A model generated the notes under the pieces. It worked only from the letters and a program-made list of their open reading frames with translations. It did not search any database and had not been told where the DNA came from. A DNA stretch of 64,000 nucleotides from Aricia agestis. Its lineage: Eukaryota; Arthropoda; Insecta; Lepidoptera; Lycaenidae. This document shows, piece by piece, positions 1 through 11,740 of this stretch. A program made the position numbers and the translations under genes. How positions within the stretch are numbered: position 1 is the first letter of the stretch; each line of letters starts with the position of its first letter. The stretch lies in the NCBI RefSeq assembly GCF_905147365.1, contig NC_056410.1, positions 6,733,501 to 6,797,500 of the forward strand. Reading direction: 5' to 3'.

Positions 1-1212
1 TAAAGAATTGCTCCGATTTTTTCGTTAATTTAATTTTTTTGCAAATATTTGCGAATTTGTGCAATTTTTGGAATAAAATATGTGGCGTGCGACACACTTT
101 GTTCCACCCTTATATCCCGATATCAGTAACTACACGTTACACCCAGGGCATTATTGAGAGGGGCATAAAGATTATAATTACGCTGATTACACGTTGAATC
201 GAAAACTACAACGAACCGCTCTCAGGATTCAAGAACTTGTTTTAGAGGTTGAGATTATGAGATGTCAATTTTTATTTCATTGATTCAAACAAAAGTAAGA
301 AATGTCGTGTTGAAAGCAAACAATATGAAAAAAATTCTTAATTTCGCTATTAAAATTCATGGTCGCATGTTACAAATTACAATGTATCGCTGAAACTCCT
401 TATCAAATGAGTCAGGGCTCATCTAGTTTTCGCAATCTGTGTCGAAATCTCTTACCCAACGAATAAGGTGATGTGATTAGACATAAAAATTCCCTGTTAC
501 GTTTACTCGGAAAAATGTGTGCCGCGCTGATATTATCTATCTACAGATCTTTGATCTAATACAGCTATTTATTAATAAATATATGTTCAATATTTTATAT
601 AACGTTTGTATGTGAGAAAAGCTCCGAGGTATGATGGTAGGGATGGTCCTACGAAAAATTAATTGAAGGGTGCGTTTCCACTAGAGATATACGATGTCGC
701 GTAACGATGAGTGTATTTTTCAAGAACTAATAGAAGTACAGCAATTCTGAGCTGAGCGAGGAAAGTTAAATGACATTGTGGTTCTTCTGGATTTAGAAAC
801 ACAATTTTCGCATCCTCGCTTGACTAATATGGAAATGCCCTAGCCCCTAGGCAAAACAATAAGTCATCGTTTAGATCAGAGGCTCCGAATCTCATATTTT
901 GTTACAAAGACCACTTTCAAAATTTTGCTGGATTTTTGGCGGACCTTCTGTTTCCATGTTGAACCCCTTTTTACGATTGTTGACCCCCAATATTTGTCAC
1001 AGCCAACGTGGACCCCTGTCGAGTCTCAGTGTGGAACCCTGGTGGTCCACCTAGATCACATTAGGAATTTCTGGTTTAGATGAATGTCTTTTCTATCATA
1101 TAGGTATGCGAATTGCGAACATTGCTTGTTTGCATAGTTTAGCCGAAATAACTGGCGTACTCAGCAGTGGAGTAGCGCAGAGACCGCTTCTGGGTTAGGT
1201 TATAACATAATA
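1..1212. other. AT-rich intergenic sequence, no gene seen
   Basis: I see no reading frame of substance, no splice-bounded coding segment and no clear repeat boundary in this stretch. It is the left edge of the repeat field. Confidence 0.5.
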
Positions 1213-1351
1213 ATATCTATGGACGCTTCACACCACGTCAGTCTGGCCTCGTGCTAAGTACCTGAAGGACTTGTGTTACAGGTGTCGGCGGGATTCAAAT
1301 CCGCGCTCCCGGCGCAAACCACCACACCACTGACCAACTGAGCCACAAAGG
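1213..1351 (-). mobile_element. tRNA-derived SINE (family 1), partial copy
   Basis: Read on the minus strand, this begins with a tRNA-like head (GTGGCTCAGTTGGTCAG resembles an A box; GGATTTGAATCCCGCC resembles a B box). It ends in the shared tail around CTGGTGTGAAGCGTCCAT. The same head or tail recurs at 5827-6075, 26100-26225 and 46273-46529. The middle A/T-rich part present in the longer copies is missing here, so this copy is internally deleted. Confidence 0.7.
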
Positions 1352-2282
1352 TTGTCAGATTAGGTCGGAGTGGACTGTAGGACTCAGGACTAGACAGTTG
1401 GCTCGTATGATGCTGGGTACGGAACGGCAACAGTGCGCATATTATGCATTTATATCGTTATTCGTTGTTTTAGCAAATTTTAATGGCAAGTAAATAAAAG
1501 TAGCTTTTTTATCTAAAATAAAAAAAAAATTATTGATTCCGTTTATGTTTAACTTTTTTCCTACAATAATGAGGCCCCATATAAACTAGATACATATTTG
1601 CGAGTCCTCCTTTAATTTTATAACCTCCTCCTTTTTGGAAGTGGGGTAAAAAGAGCGCTAGACGTATTCAAATTACCTAAATTAGAATTAGAATTTCTTT
1701 AAGGACACGAAAACAAACATTCACTATTCTTTAAAAACATCCAGCAGCATCGGTCTCCAACATTCCTATTGTAAATTGTTATGCAGACATTTTTATTACA
1801 TTATAAATGTATTTGAATAATGTTAACATAAAATATAAATGTTGCAAAAGTGCAATAAATATAATGCGGCCTTGGCTGGTTGGTTCATCGCTCAGGGTCA
1901 GGACATACGCGGGCATTGAATTACAAATTATACATATACTCCGTTTCGTTCCATTTCGATCCAAAGTAAACAGACTTTAATGTTACCAATGTCACGAATG
2001 AAAAAATACGATGAAACGATGTCACAAAAAATATTCGAGTATCATCATGGGCGTGCCTCCCCCCCGAACTTTTGCCATTTGTTTGCAATACAATATTTTT
2101 ACAAATAAAAATTATTATTTTTTTATTCTTTATAAACACCTAGCTTATAAAAAATCTGATTTGCTCCCCCCTGCCCCAGAACCTGGGTACGCCCATGAGT
2201 ATCATTTTCAACTGAACAATTTCAAAAAACAGAGATAACATGGTCGGCTGTACATTTTTCTAGACTTTTTTATATAAAAGTA
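1352..2282. other. Intergenic sequence with scattered repeat motifs
   Basis: No coding exon is visible. Around 1620-1650 there is a reverse copy of the dispersed motif CCTCCTCCTTTTTGGAAGT, also found near 23190, 26690 and 63415. It marks a worn interspersed repeat. Confidence 0.45.
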
Positions 2283-2478
2283 GATGACGCCCGCGATTCC
2301 TTTGCGCCAAAATTCATGAATCGCACGGGAACCGTACATTTTTGCGGGATAAAACTATCCTATGTCCTTTCCCGGGACTTAAAGTATTTCCATTCAGCAA
2401 AGTCGGTTCAGCGGTTTGGCCGTGAAGAGGTAACAGACAGACATATACACTTTCGCATTTATAATATTAGTATGGATA
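2283..2478 (-). mobile_element. Helitron-like (Lep1-type) non-autonomous element
   Basis: The right end reads TTTCGCATTTATAATATTAG, the reverse complement of the usual 5' end. It is preceded by a run of GACAGACA and by GGTTCAGCGGTTTGGCCGTG, the common internal block of this family. The left end (cccgcgattcctttgcgcc) is a decayed 3' end. Several related copies lie elsewhere in the window. Confidence 0.6.
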
Positions 2479-3279
2479 TATGGATTTTAATATATCAAAA
2501 TAAAGTATATTTAGGATACACGAGTCGATGTTGAAGGTCGAATGTGTAAGGATCAGAGATAACAACAATTTAATATTCTATTGCAAAACAAAAATTATGG
2601 TCGTGACTCACACTTCAAGGCTTTAATTTTGCAACTGAATTTTAAACCAATGTCAAGGACTTTTATATCTACTTTAATAATCCCTATTTAAGTAATATCG
2701 ATTCTTAATTATTCATTGTTTTAAAGGCTTTAATATAACTAACAATTTATATAAAAGTTGTGTAGTTCTGAATTTCAGAAGAAAATTACCAACAAAACGT
2801 AGTCATAGAACTTTATCGATCTAACTATTTTCGGAATCCTGTTGTTTTAATAATTTGAAATTTTCAAATTAGTTTCAAATTACCCATAAACTACATAAAA
2901 ATGAAGATAGTATGGTAATTAAATAATTTTATCATTATTCAAAAAAAGTTTATGAGTCTTAAATTTTAACTGTATGCTAATTTTAAACTTAAGACTTAAT
3001 TAAAGCATTCGTAATTAAAATGACATTGAACAATTTGTAAACTTTATCTTTACTACCTAAACCTTCATTTTAATTACTGAATACTGAAATTTAAATTAAT
3101 TTAAAATTGTGTGTTACTCGTATTCGTGCGCGTTGAAGTCTTTTGTATGTAGAGATAAATGTACCGGTCCATGTGTCGAAATGTTCAGTTTTTTTATGAT
3201 TTGTCGTAACATACAGTGCAAAATATATACGATATAATTGTATTGTATTGTTATATCTATCTTCTATCTATCTATATAT
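2479..3279. other. AT-rich intergenic sequence
   Basis: Very AT-rich with no supported gene. It ends in a TATC/TA microsatellite (about 3250-3292) that leads into the next Helitron-like copy. Confidence 0.4.
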
Positions 3280-3517
3280 ATATATGTATATAAAACTCAA
3301 AGGTGACTGACTGATTGACATAGTGATCTATCAACGCACAGCCCAAACCACTGGACGGATCGGGCTGAAATTAGGCATGCGGGTAGATGTTATGACGTAG
3401 GCATCCGCTAAGAAAGGCTTTGATAAATTCCAACCCCAAGGGGTTTAAACAGGGGATGAAAGTTTGTATATAATAATACTTCTTAACGCGAGCGAAGCCG
3501 CGGGCAAAAGCTCGTAT
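3280..3517 (+). mobile_element. Helitron-like non-autonomous element
   Basis: The forward copy starts near TATATAAAACTCAAAGGTGA and carries the block CACTGGACGGATCGGGCTGA. It ends with the hairpin-bearing GCGAGCGAAGCCGCGGGC followed by AAAAGCTCGT. This matches the layout of the other copies (an internal C-G-A-T-C block and a GC-rich hairpin near the 3' end) but is more diverged at its termini. Confidence 0.6.
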
Positions 3518-3599
3518 AATTATATAATTGTGTTGTAATGTTTCCAGGAAACTCTAATTTATTTTACTTGTAATTTCTAGTCTAATATTAAAATATTAT

Positions 3600-4165
3600 A
3601 TTCGCCGAATGTGATGGTCCACATGATGCGGGGTTTACACGGGTAACTATAGCCGCACAATTTACGCCGCACGGCTAAATGGCAATTCGGCTACGCCGCA
3701 TGCAGCTCAAGCCACATGCCCCAAAAGTAGACTGCCAACCGAATTTTGCCGAACGGACATTGGCCGCATGCCGCTGGTGACTAAAATTGATTATTATCGA
3801 CGCGACGGTGCAAACGCGTACGCTCAGTCGCAGGTGATTGCTTGCTGCGAATACATAGTTTGTCTGCACTGTACCTTTTTCTTCTTAGTACCTTTTTCTT
3901 CTTTTTAATAACCTCACCTTAGTACCTTTTTCTTCTTTTTTAATAATTTCTCAAATAATGGATTGTCGAACGATTTCAATGCCCCTACGCAATGCGACTG
4001 TATTGTACGCGTCATTTTCACGCAGGATGAACTAGTCACATTTCACAAGCGATTTTTGTAGAACTGTGTAAATAGGGTGGCGATTCGGCTCGAACAGGCG
4101 CAGACGATCCGACTAGTGACTTGCCGCACGAGTCACGACTAAAATCGAATCGTGTAAATCCACCA
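3600..4165. repeat. Unclassified GC-richer repeat with GCCGCA motifs
   Basis: The block 3640-3870 repeats GCCGCA/TGCGGC motifs and stands out from its AT-rich surroundings. The block 4080-4160 (CGATTCGGCTCG, CGACTAAAATCGAATCG) looks related. No protein can be supported, although short open frames run through it. It may be a decayed DNA transposon. Confidence 0.3.
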
Positions 4166-5826
4166 TGGTGGATACAATAGCAATGAGAGAATCTTATTAT
4201 ATTTTCCCTCTTTAAAAATGTTTTAGAATTTAGATAATTTATTTTGGGGGTTAAGAATATTTTATAATTATGTTTTTGTCTATTTTGTTTCATTCATGTG
4301 TACACCATGTGACTTATTACTAGGCTATTTAGGCTTATTATTATAAGTCTTATCTACTATTTTCAATGTTTAGGATTTAATTGGAGAAATCATTTTTCAA
4401 CTTCGGGATGCAGAATACAGTGTTATATACTGACCACCGTATTGTTGGCAATATATTACATAATGACGTGCGTTTATTTATGTAATTGATATTACGATTA
4501 CAATTATACGCATAGAATTTTAATTGTACGTGCCATGAGCGAAATTAATGTCTTCAACGAATAAATTATATCAATATCTATTATGTGATCGTTATATATC
4601 AATACACATTAGGTACCTGGGATACTTTCAGAGACTTAAAGAAAAAGAAAATATATAAATAACTTAGAAAGTGTGCGTTTTCCCAGGAATAATAACGAGC
4701 TAAATCTTTGTTTTAGTGACTATAAGCACTATTCACTACTAACGCATATTATCTTTATGCTTTCTTCTGTAAAATTTCGTTTTAGGCCCTTACTAAGTTT
4801 TGAAATGGGGCAGCCATGCTGCTGTAACACTAGAGATAAAAAGGCGTGAAATCGAGGACTCTGCTTGTTGCTCAACTTTACGGACCATAAACCAGTACAA
4901 TCCCTCACTTAACACTTCCCCTTATCCTCCTTTCTATAATGTAGATTTGTCACCTTCTTACTATAAAATAAAATTAATCTTTGGCGTCTGCCGTACTTCC
5001 TAGGCTAAGAGGCTTCTGTATATTTTTTTATAAAATAAACCAGACAACAAGATGAAATCATTTTTTTATATATATGGACGCACCTGAAGGACTTGTGTTA
5101 CGGGCACCAGACAACTAAAATATGTTTAATATTGGGTCATAACAGTCCCTATAAATTCTCCATTAATAATTACGCTTAGTAACATGAAGCCTAACAGTGT
5201 TTTCTGCGAAGCCATGAAATGATCAAGTCGAGTCGGCCCATAATACTTAGATCCTGTCAAAGATTGTGTAACCAACCTGAGAAACCCCTATTAGTTACAA
5301 AAGTACGGAAAATCCGTTTCGTATTGAAACACGTGTGAGTAATAGAGGTCAAGTGCGAAATGCAAGTGCAGACACGATCGTATAATTTTTGTAACACTTT
5401 TAGCCAAAAATTTGGGAATTACTTATTTTCAGGACTAGACTATATATATCTGAGGCAACCTTTATTTTCTCAAGTCCAGATTGATGATGATTGCCGTTCA
5501 ATATAATTATTTTAATTCAATACATTTGTCACTGAATAATCGTTGTCCACGACTCCATAACCACGAAATGAAATCGCACAAAAAGGTTGTGTCGTTATGT
5601 GATTAACGCAGCAAAAAGTACCCAATTTATCCTTCCTCGCGGTCTACTCTACATATCGATAAATTTTTATAAAATAAAGCTTTCGAGCTTTTAGAGACCT
5701 TTGGAACCAAACAATTAAACATCCCTTGCCATCTTAAAGTTTTTGTATAAATAAAGATATAAACAAATTTATAAACAATTATTCATGTAAACGTAATAAT
5801 AAAATTTATAAATCATTATTATAATT
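4166..5826. other. Intergenic sequence, with a SINE tail fragment
   Basis: No gene is supported. A short piece of SINE family 1 (ACCTGAAGGACTTGTGTTAC, about 5080-5120) is present. A 67-residue frame at 4800-5003 contains a proline-rich stretch faintly like the C-terminal part of a mariner transposase, but that is too weak to call. Confidence 0.4.
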
Positions 5827-6075
5827 TGGTAAGCGAGTTGGTAGCTCAAGCCGGGGGTCGCCCGTTCGAATCCCGTCGACGGAACAAAAAGTTTTCAATG
5901 TTCCTGGGTCTTGGATGTGTATTAAATATATGTATAATATAATAAAAATCTTAAATTTATGTATAGTGTAAAAATATTAAATATATTTCCGTTGTCTGGT
6001 GCCTGTAACACAAGTCTTTCAGGTACTTACCGGACGGGGCCGGACTGACGTGGTGTGAAGCGTCCATAGATATTA
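5827..6075 (+). mobile_element. tRNA-derived SINE (family 1), near full length
   Basis: The copy begins with an A-box-like GTAGCTCAAGCC. A perfect B box, GTTCGAATCCC, lies at 5864-5874. This is followed by the family block AAAAGTTTTCAATGTTCCTGG, an AT-rich middle, and the tail CAAGTCTTTCAGGTACTTAC up to GTGGTGTGAAGCGTCCATAG. At about 250 bp it is the reference copy in this window. The Pol III box suggests a tRNA ancestor; it is not a functional tRNA gene. Confidence 0.8.
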
Positions 6076-6200
6076 TATTATTATTATTATATGGTATTTT
6101 CGATTTTCTCGGTTTCTACCGGCAAACTGACATGTACGAGCTGAAGCCAAGTACACACCAGGTAAGTTATTTATATATTAGTACGTATAGAAAATGTGTC
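6073..6200 (-). mobile_element. 3' end fragment of a non-LTR retrotransposon
   Basis: The block TTTTCTCGGTTTCTACCGGC...AAGTACACACCAGGTAAGT matches the sequence at about 29755-29830. There it lies just downstream, on the minus strand, of a LINE reading frame (29974-30333). An ATT microsatellite lies at the outer (3') side in both places. This copy is only the 3' untranslated end. Confidence 0.55.
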
Positions 6201-6205
6201 AGGAG

Positions 6206-6234
6206 AAGGGTTATTATTATTATTATTATTATTA
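6206..6234. repeat. (ATT)n microsatellite
   Basis: A run of about nine ATT/TTA triplets. Confidence 0.9.
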
Positions 6235-6714
6235 TAAGCACGTCGTGCTAGTATGGTATGACATAATATCTCTAAATATCGTAATAAGCTTTGTAAGATA
6301 CAATATAATTATTACTAAACGTTTTAAAACCACCGCGTGAACTTTGCAACCTTTGACATGCTTTGCTTATTTTTGCGACTCAGTTGTATATTCTATCTGT
6401 TATTATTTGATCTCTCTTATCAAAATATTTTTTACTAGTAAACATCTCTCTCTACTTTTTCGTATTTATATATGCGAAAAGAAAAATAAATATTTTCAAC
6501 GTAGTAAGCAAGCAAGTGGGCCCAACTGACGCTCAGATTCGAACAATAATTACTTAACTCTAATTAAATGAAGATTTGACACAAGCCCCATACATTATCA
6601 GCCAAACTCTTCATTAAATTAAATTTTAATCATCATTAAATGAATCTGAGTGTGGCAGTTAAACTTGAAATCTTTTTCTTAATTCCCTAAAAGAAGATTG
6701 TTTATAGCACTCAC

Positions 6715-6786
6715 CAGGTCATTGCTGATGAAGCTGATATTGTAGGCCGCCACCCCGTTCAGCAGCAACAGTAGACCAGCCAGCAT
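6715..6786 (-). CDS. Putative first coding exon with signal peptide
   Basis: On the minus strand an ATG in the context GTCACCATGC opens 24 codons that end exactly at a consensus splice donor (CTG|GTGAGT). The residues MLAGLLLLLNGVAAYNISF form a good signal peptide: a short start, a leucine-rich core, and Ala-Ala as a possible cleavage site. This suggests the first coding exon of a secreted or membrane protein whose next exons lie to the left, beyond the window or not recognised in it. The sequence just upstream (6960-7110) is much more GC-rich than its surroundings, as a promoter or 5' untranslated region might be. I do not recognise the protein family. A chance combination of a leucine-rich frame and a donor site remains possible. 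Confidence 0.4.
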
Positions 6787-7130
6787 GGTGACCACATCAC
6801 AAACACACACTATACCATCATTACACTGCCCTATTCAGGGAACCTTTGAAGACGGGGTACTTTTTGCAGCCCTCTCTTACTTTCTCGGAAGACTTTTACA
6901 CGGACAATTTTTCTTGGTAATGGTAGGACTTTTTGAGTCCCTCTGAAGTTTTTGAAGCCCTCTCAACCTGTGTGACCGCGTAGACGCAGGTCGGGTTTGA
7001 CAGTGTCAGCGCACGCGCGCCGTGCGCCCGCGCCGCGCGCTGTTGCTCAACACGCCTGATATCAGAGGACTCCCCGCCTGATAGTGGTTGCAGGGTCATC
7101 GCTCATCACTATCAGCGGCGTAAAGCTCTA
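6787..7130 (-). promoter_or_regulatory. Possible promoter / 5' UTR, GC-rich
   Basis: This lies directly upstream of the putative signal-peptide exon. The block 6985-7050 is dense in CG dinucleotides (repeated GCGCGC and GCCGCG), which is rare in this window. No TATA box was recognised. The call depends entirely on that exon being real. Confidence 0.25.
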
Positions 7131-7187
7131 TGCTATTGAAATACTTGTAGTTTGTTTATCACTTCGTCTCAAATGTACAGCTTTAAA

Positions 7188-7287
7188 AAGAACGCCCTTA
7201 GCCAAGACGTTTTCTTTATCGATTTATAAAATCGCTGATCAAAATATTGTGTCCGAAGCGATAAAGAAAGCGTCTTGGCTAAAGGGC
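7188..7287. repeat. Short inverted repeat (MITE-like hairpin)
   Basis: CCCTTAGCCAAGACGTTTTC at the left is mirrored by GAAAGCGTCTTGGCTAAAGGG at the right. Arms of about 27 bp with a 45-bp loop give a 100-bp foldback unit. Confidence 0.6.
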
Positions 7288-7299
7288 CAGTTCATTGAG

Positions 7300-8754
7300 A
7301 AAATATCTACCCTTTGACACAGATAGCAAAAAGGATGTCCTTGTTGTGATGTTTTTTCAAAATGGCTCCAAGCAATATAATGAAGTGGACCTACATAAAT
7401 TTTGTAACGGTTTAGGACCGTCGTGACGATCGAATTAAAATGTAGTTTTCTTTGATTTTTTGACCTGGTGCTGTATGTTGAGTTTTAAAATCTTACGTAG
7501 TGATATAATAAAAATAATTTATATTTTCATTTACATGAATGAAATATCGCTCGCATCAGTAATGACAACCGGATCGTTCGCTGGTGATCTCTTAACTTTC
7601 CAACTTGACTGACTGGTGACTAGGCAATTTGTCGGTGAGTATATTGTGACCTAAGCTACCTAGAATAAACTAATTTTTCATAATATAACTAGCTATAGCT
7701 TACAACTTGCGGCCAGCGTAATGGTTAAATTTTATCTTATATATAACATTCTCGTGTCACAATGTTAGGCCGCGTACTCCTCCGAAACGTCTAAATACTG
7801 ATTTCAACCAAATTTTATATGCATATTCAGTGGGTCTGAGAATCGGCTACTGGGTACTTTTTATATTGATAAGTGCATTTTTTGAATAAATAATAGTAAA
7901 TTATTACAACTCGTGACTGACGGCGACCATTGTTTGTGCGACGGGATAGCGATGGACGTTGCCATGGTGACATAATTATTTAGTCACTTCAATAAAATAA
8001 TACGGGCGAAATACTTTATATTGCAAAGAAACGTTTGCCGGGACAGCTAGTATCGAATAATATTGTAATAATATGTTTTCGGATTTCCTAACAAACACAT
8101 AATTTACAGGAAGGGCAGTTTTTATTGTCAAAACCTATCGCAATCGAAACAGTTAGGAAGCAGTAATGTGCAACGGAAACCATATTATATTGCTGGTATG
8201 TATAACGTGACCATAATATTCTTACCAAAGCGGAACATCTAAGTAATCGCACTAAAAAAAACAAAACGTCATCTATTAGGACGCAGAATTTTACCTAAAA
8301 AGACGGTGTAAGTTTGTCTAATAGAAAACAGCGACTTCTTAGGACAAAGGAACGAGTCGAAAAAAGTGTTCCTTTGGCGAAAAGTGGGACAATTTTCCGT
8401 CTTGCAGGGTACAGCGGGACAAACGGCCTGAAAGCGGGACTGTCTCGCCGAAATCAGGACGTATGGTCACTTTAGGTATGTAGTACGCTACAAAAACAGT
8501 AGGATGTTACAGTAAGGCAGTCGATGCAATAACGTTTACGTGAATTACTACGTGACGAGCACTTGTAATAGTCTTCGGGGTCACGTATAAATTTAATTTA
8601 CTTACGTATGCGCTGAGGGCCAATTTTCGCAAATACTTAGCAGTATTCAGGTGCAATCGCAGCCAAAGGTTTTATAGGGTCACTTGAGATTTTAGGGGAT
8701 TACGAAATAGGCTATGATAGCCACAGTTGATAGGTAGAAATAAAAGACTCACAT
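7300..8754. other. Intergenic sequence without recognised gene
   Basis: Mostly unclassified AT-rich sequence. Around 8380-8460 the words GGGACAA, GCGGGAC and GGGACTG recur, suggesting a worn repeat. No exon could be supported. Confidence 0.4.
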
Positions 8755-10971
8755 AGTAAAAAATAAAATAAAAATAAAATTAGCCTTTATTGCTGTAAAC
8801 TTATAAAACATTATTTTACTATAACTTCTAAATAATTTATCTAAACATTTATTATACTTAAATTATTCTAAGTTTAACGGCGTTCGGGTGTTTTTTTTTT
8901 TTGCAACAGCTTGTCTATCGACATAGGCCTCCTCCAAAGATTTCCATTTTTCTCTGTTCTTTGCAACTCTGATCCATTCTGTACCAGCCACCTTTTTCAG
9001 ATCGTCTTCCCATCTTTTCGTTTGTCCACCTTTGCTTCTTTTACCGTCTCTTGGATACCACTCTGTTATTATACGGGTCCATTTCTCTTGCCTTTCTCTT
9101 AACATATGCCCTGTCCATCGCCATTTTAGTGTTCTATATACAGAATGTGCCTGTTTGAATTGTGTTCTGTTTTTTATGTGTGTTAGTTTTACTTTGTCTC
9201 TTCTATTGACTCCAATGATACTCCTTTCTATACTATTTTGGCAGACGCTTAGTTTATTTGCTTGGTTTTTTGTTAATGACCATGTTTGGCTACCATATGT
9301 TAAGCAGGGCAGGATACAGGTGTTGTAAACTTTTCTTTTAGCTTTCATAGGCATGCCTCTGTCCTTCATAACTTCGCTAAGCGACCAGTATCTCTTCCAA
9401 GTGTTGGCAATCCTCCTCTTTCTTTATCCATCTCATTCATCTATTTCTTTATCCATAGTTTTGTTGGGCGATATTAGTTGTCCTAAGTAGATGTACTCGT
9501 TAACATATTCTATTTTCTGCATATTTACTATGATTTCATGTGTTTTTGAGGAGTTAGTCATGGCTTTCGTCTTGCTGATATTCATTGACAGCCTTGCCTT
9601 CGCACTCTGATCTGATAACTGTTGTAGCATGAGTTGTAGCTTTCTTGGACACTCGGAGAACAGTATCAGATCGTCTGCAAAGCGCAGATGACTTAATTTT
9701 TCTCCATTAATATTGAGACCATTCTCATCCCAATCTAGGTTTCGAAATATCCTTTCCAGGACTGCCGAGAATAATTTGGGTGAAATAGGGTCGCCTTGTC
9801 GGACGCCTCGCTCTATGGGGAATTCTTCGCCGGTTTTCTCCAATCTGACTTGTGCTGTGCTTTTAGAGTATATATTTCTCAATGTGCTTATATATTTGTG
9901 CTGTATTCCCTGACTGTTTAAGGCTTCCCAGATGTAATCGTGTTCTAACGAGTCAAAAGCTTTATTAAAATCGACAAACCCTAAGTAGTAGCATTTATTG
10001 TATTCGTTGTACTTTTTTAAAATTTGTCTCAGGACATGGATATGGTCAATCGTTGAAAACTTTTCACGGAACCCAGCTTGTTCTTTTGGTTGGTTTTAAT
10101 CGAGTGTTGTAGTGATTCGTGATAAAATGACTTTTGAGAAGACCTTATAAATATTGGACATTAGACTGATGGGGCGATAGTTACCGATTTCTTCTTTGCT
10201 GCCTTTTTTATGTAGTAATACTATCGTCGATTTTGTCCAGTCCTCTGGTATTGTTTCAGTCTCCAGGATTTCGTTAAATAAGTCTGTTAGTATTGAAGCA
10301 ATCACTGGTGCAGTGGATTTAAGTAACTCATTAGAAATTTGATCAGATCCAGGTGTTTTATTTGTTTTTTGTGTTGTAATAGCTTTAATCGTTTCCTCTT
10401 TCAGTATTTTCGGTACAGGCTTAGCATCCATTAGATTAAATTTCTCTGTGGCCGCTCTTGGGTTCTTACTTTGGTATAATTCCCTGTAGAAGTCAGTTGC
10501 TACTTTCAGTATTTCAGGTCTTTTTCTCGTGTTAGTTTTATTCTTTGTCTTAACTCCTAGTAGTCACTTTTTTCCTTTAACTCTTTAATAGCCTTTTTTA
10601 TTCCACCAGTTCTATTTATATGTTTTTCTAATGTCTGCCGTCTCTTTATTTTCCTATCTTTTCTTATACTTTCGTTTATATTTTTACTGATTTCTCTTAT
10701 TTTGTTCCTCTTCTCTTGATTTTTTTCCTTAATTTGTAATAGTTTTTTCCTTTCTTCTAGTAAGCGCTGAGTTTCTAAAGAGATTTTGGTTTTATTTACT
10801 TTTCGAGTTTCTGTTTTGAGTATTCTCAAGGTTTTTTCGTATTTCTCTTCGATAGATATGGTCCTCTCCCTGATTATGTCTACTAATGTTGTGAGGTTAT
10901 TGAATTTAATCCTTCGATCGTAGATTCTTGGAAATCTATTGTTATTATATTGTGTCTCGCTCACCGGTGAG
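8755..10971 (-). mobile_element. 5'-truncated RTE-like LINE, degenerate reverse transcriptase
   Basis: From about 10431 down to 8863 one minus-strand frame encodes a LINE reverse transcriptase. It shows the early motif KTPGSDQISNELLK, LLHKKGSKEEIGNYRPISLM, RGVRQGDPISPKLFSAVLE, the catalytic FADDLILFS, and a C-terminal part with the RWTGHMLR / EWYPRDGKR..GGQTKRWEDDLKK signature usual in RTE-type elements. The frame is broken by an in-frame TAA near 10096 and by two stops near 9424-9435. The pre-RT part (10557-10971) is frameshifted relative to it. The apurinic endonuclease domain is absent because the copy is cut at about 10972, where the palindrome's MITE begins. The 3' end is an AAAAT-type simple repeat (8757-8785), as RTE elements often have. 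The element is dead by sequence. Confidence 0.85.
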
Positions 10972-10972
10972 C

Positions 10973-11451
10973 TTATGGGGCTCGATAGGTTAATAAAAGT
11001 TTTAATACTATGTCTACCCACAAATAAGTCTTTGGTGGACTTGAATAGCCTATGAAGAGATTACAAGCTGCAATTATTACTTACAACTTAGCAAGTTACA
11101 ATCTTATAACATTTGCAGTGTGCAAATTGCAATCCAGGGACTTTCAACATTAAGGGCCTGTTTCACCACTTCCTGATAAGGCTATCCACCAATTAACTTG
11201 ACAGATCAAGTATATCTGTCTAAGACTATCAAAAAAGTTGTGAATAGCCTATTAGGCACTTTATCAGAAAGTGGTGAAACAGGCCCTAAATGTTGTAAGT
11301 CCCTGGATTGCAGTGTCGTACAATGTTAAAAGATTGTAACTTGCTAAGTTGTAAGTAATAATTGCAACTTGTAATCTCTTCATAGGCTATTCAAGTCCGC
11401 CAAAGACTTATTTGTGGGTATTAAAACTTTTAACCCATCGAGCCCCATAAT
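10973..11451. mobile_element. Foldback MITE, left-arm copy
   Basis: It begins TATGGGGCTCGATAGG and ends CCCATCGAGCCCCATA. Inside, CCTATGAAGAGATTACAAG..CTTAGCAAGTTACAATC is mirrored by GATTGTAACTTGCTAAG..CTTGTAATCTCTTCATAGG. The terminal inverted repeats run about 230 bp each. The middle carries CCTGTTTCACCACTTCCTG and its mirror. A related core lies at 59407-59497. No coding capacity is seen. Confidence 0.75.
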
Positions 11452-11740
11452 AAGTAATAATAATAATTATTGGTTATATTTCAAAATTGTTTCTATCCAT
11501 CGTAAATAAAATGGTACAAACTATTTTAGAGGGGTTCCCATGTTTGAATTCTAAGAAACCAGTTTACACCAGCAGGCTTAGCATGGTCACAGCAGAAATG
11601 CGAAAGAATAGAAATGCTGACAGTTTTTGCGCACAAACTGACAGATATCTTTTGTTAATCCATCACTTTGTCTACTTTATGGTAAAAATAACCTTTTCTA
11701 TGGTGACCATGATACCTGCAGTTCAATCGAGCCAATCGAT

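Noticed and set aside
4800..5003. Possible mariner transposase remnant (SPYPPFYNVDLSPSYY resembles the conserved HPPYSPDLxPxD block)
   Set aside because: The likeness covers about 16 residues only, the catalytic aspartate context is missing, and no inverted repeats flank it.
5827..5900. tRNA gene
   Set aside because: Only the A and B boxes are tRNA-like. The arms do not fold as a cloverleaf and the sequence continues as a repeated SINE body.
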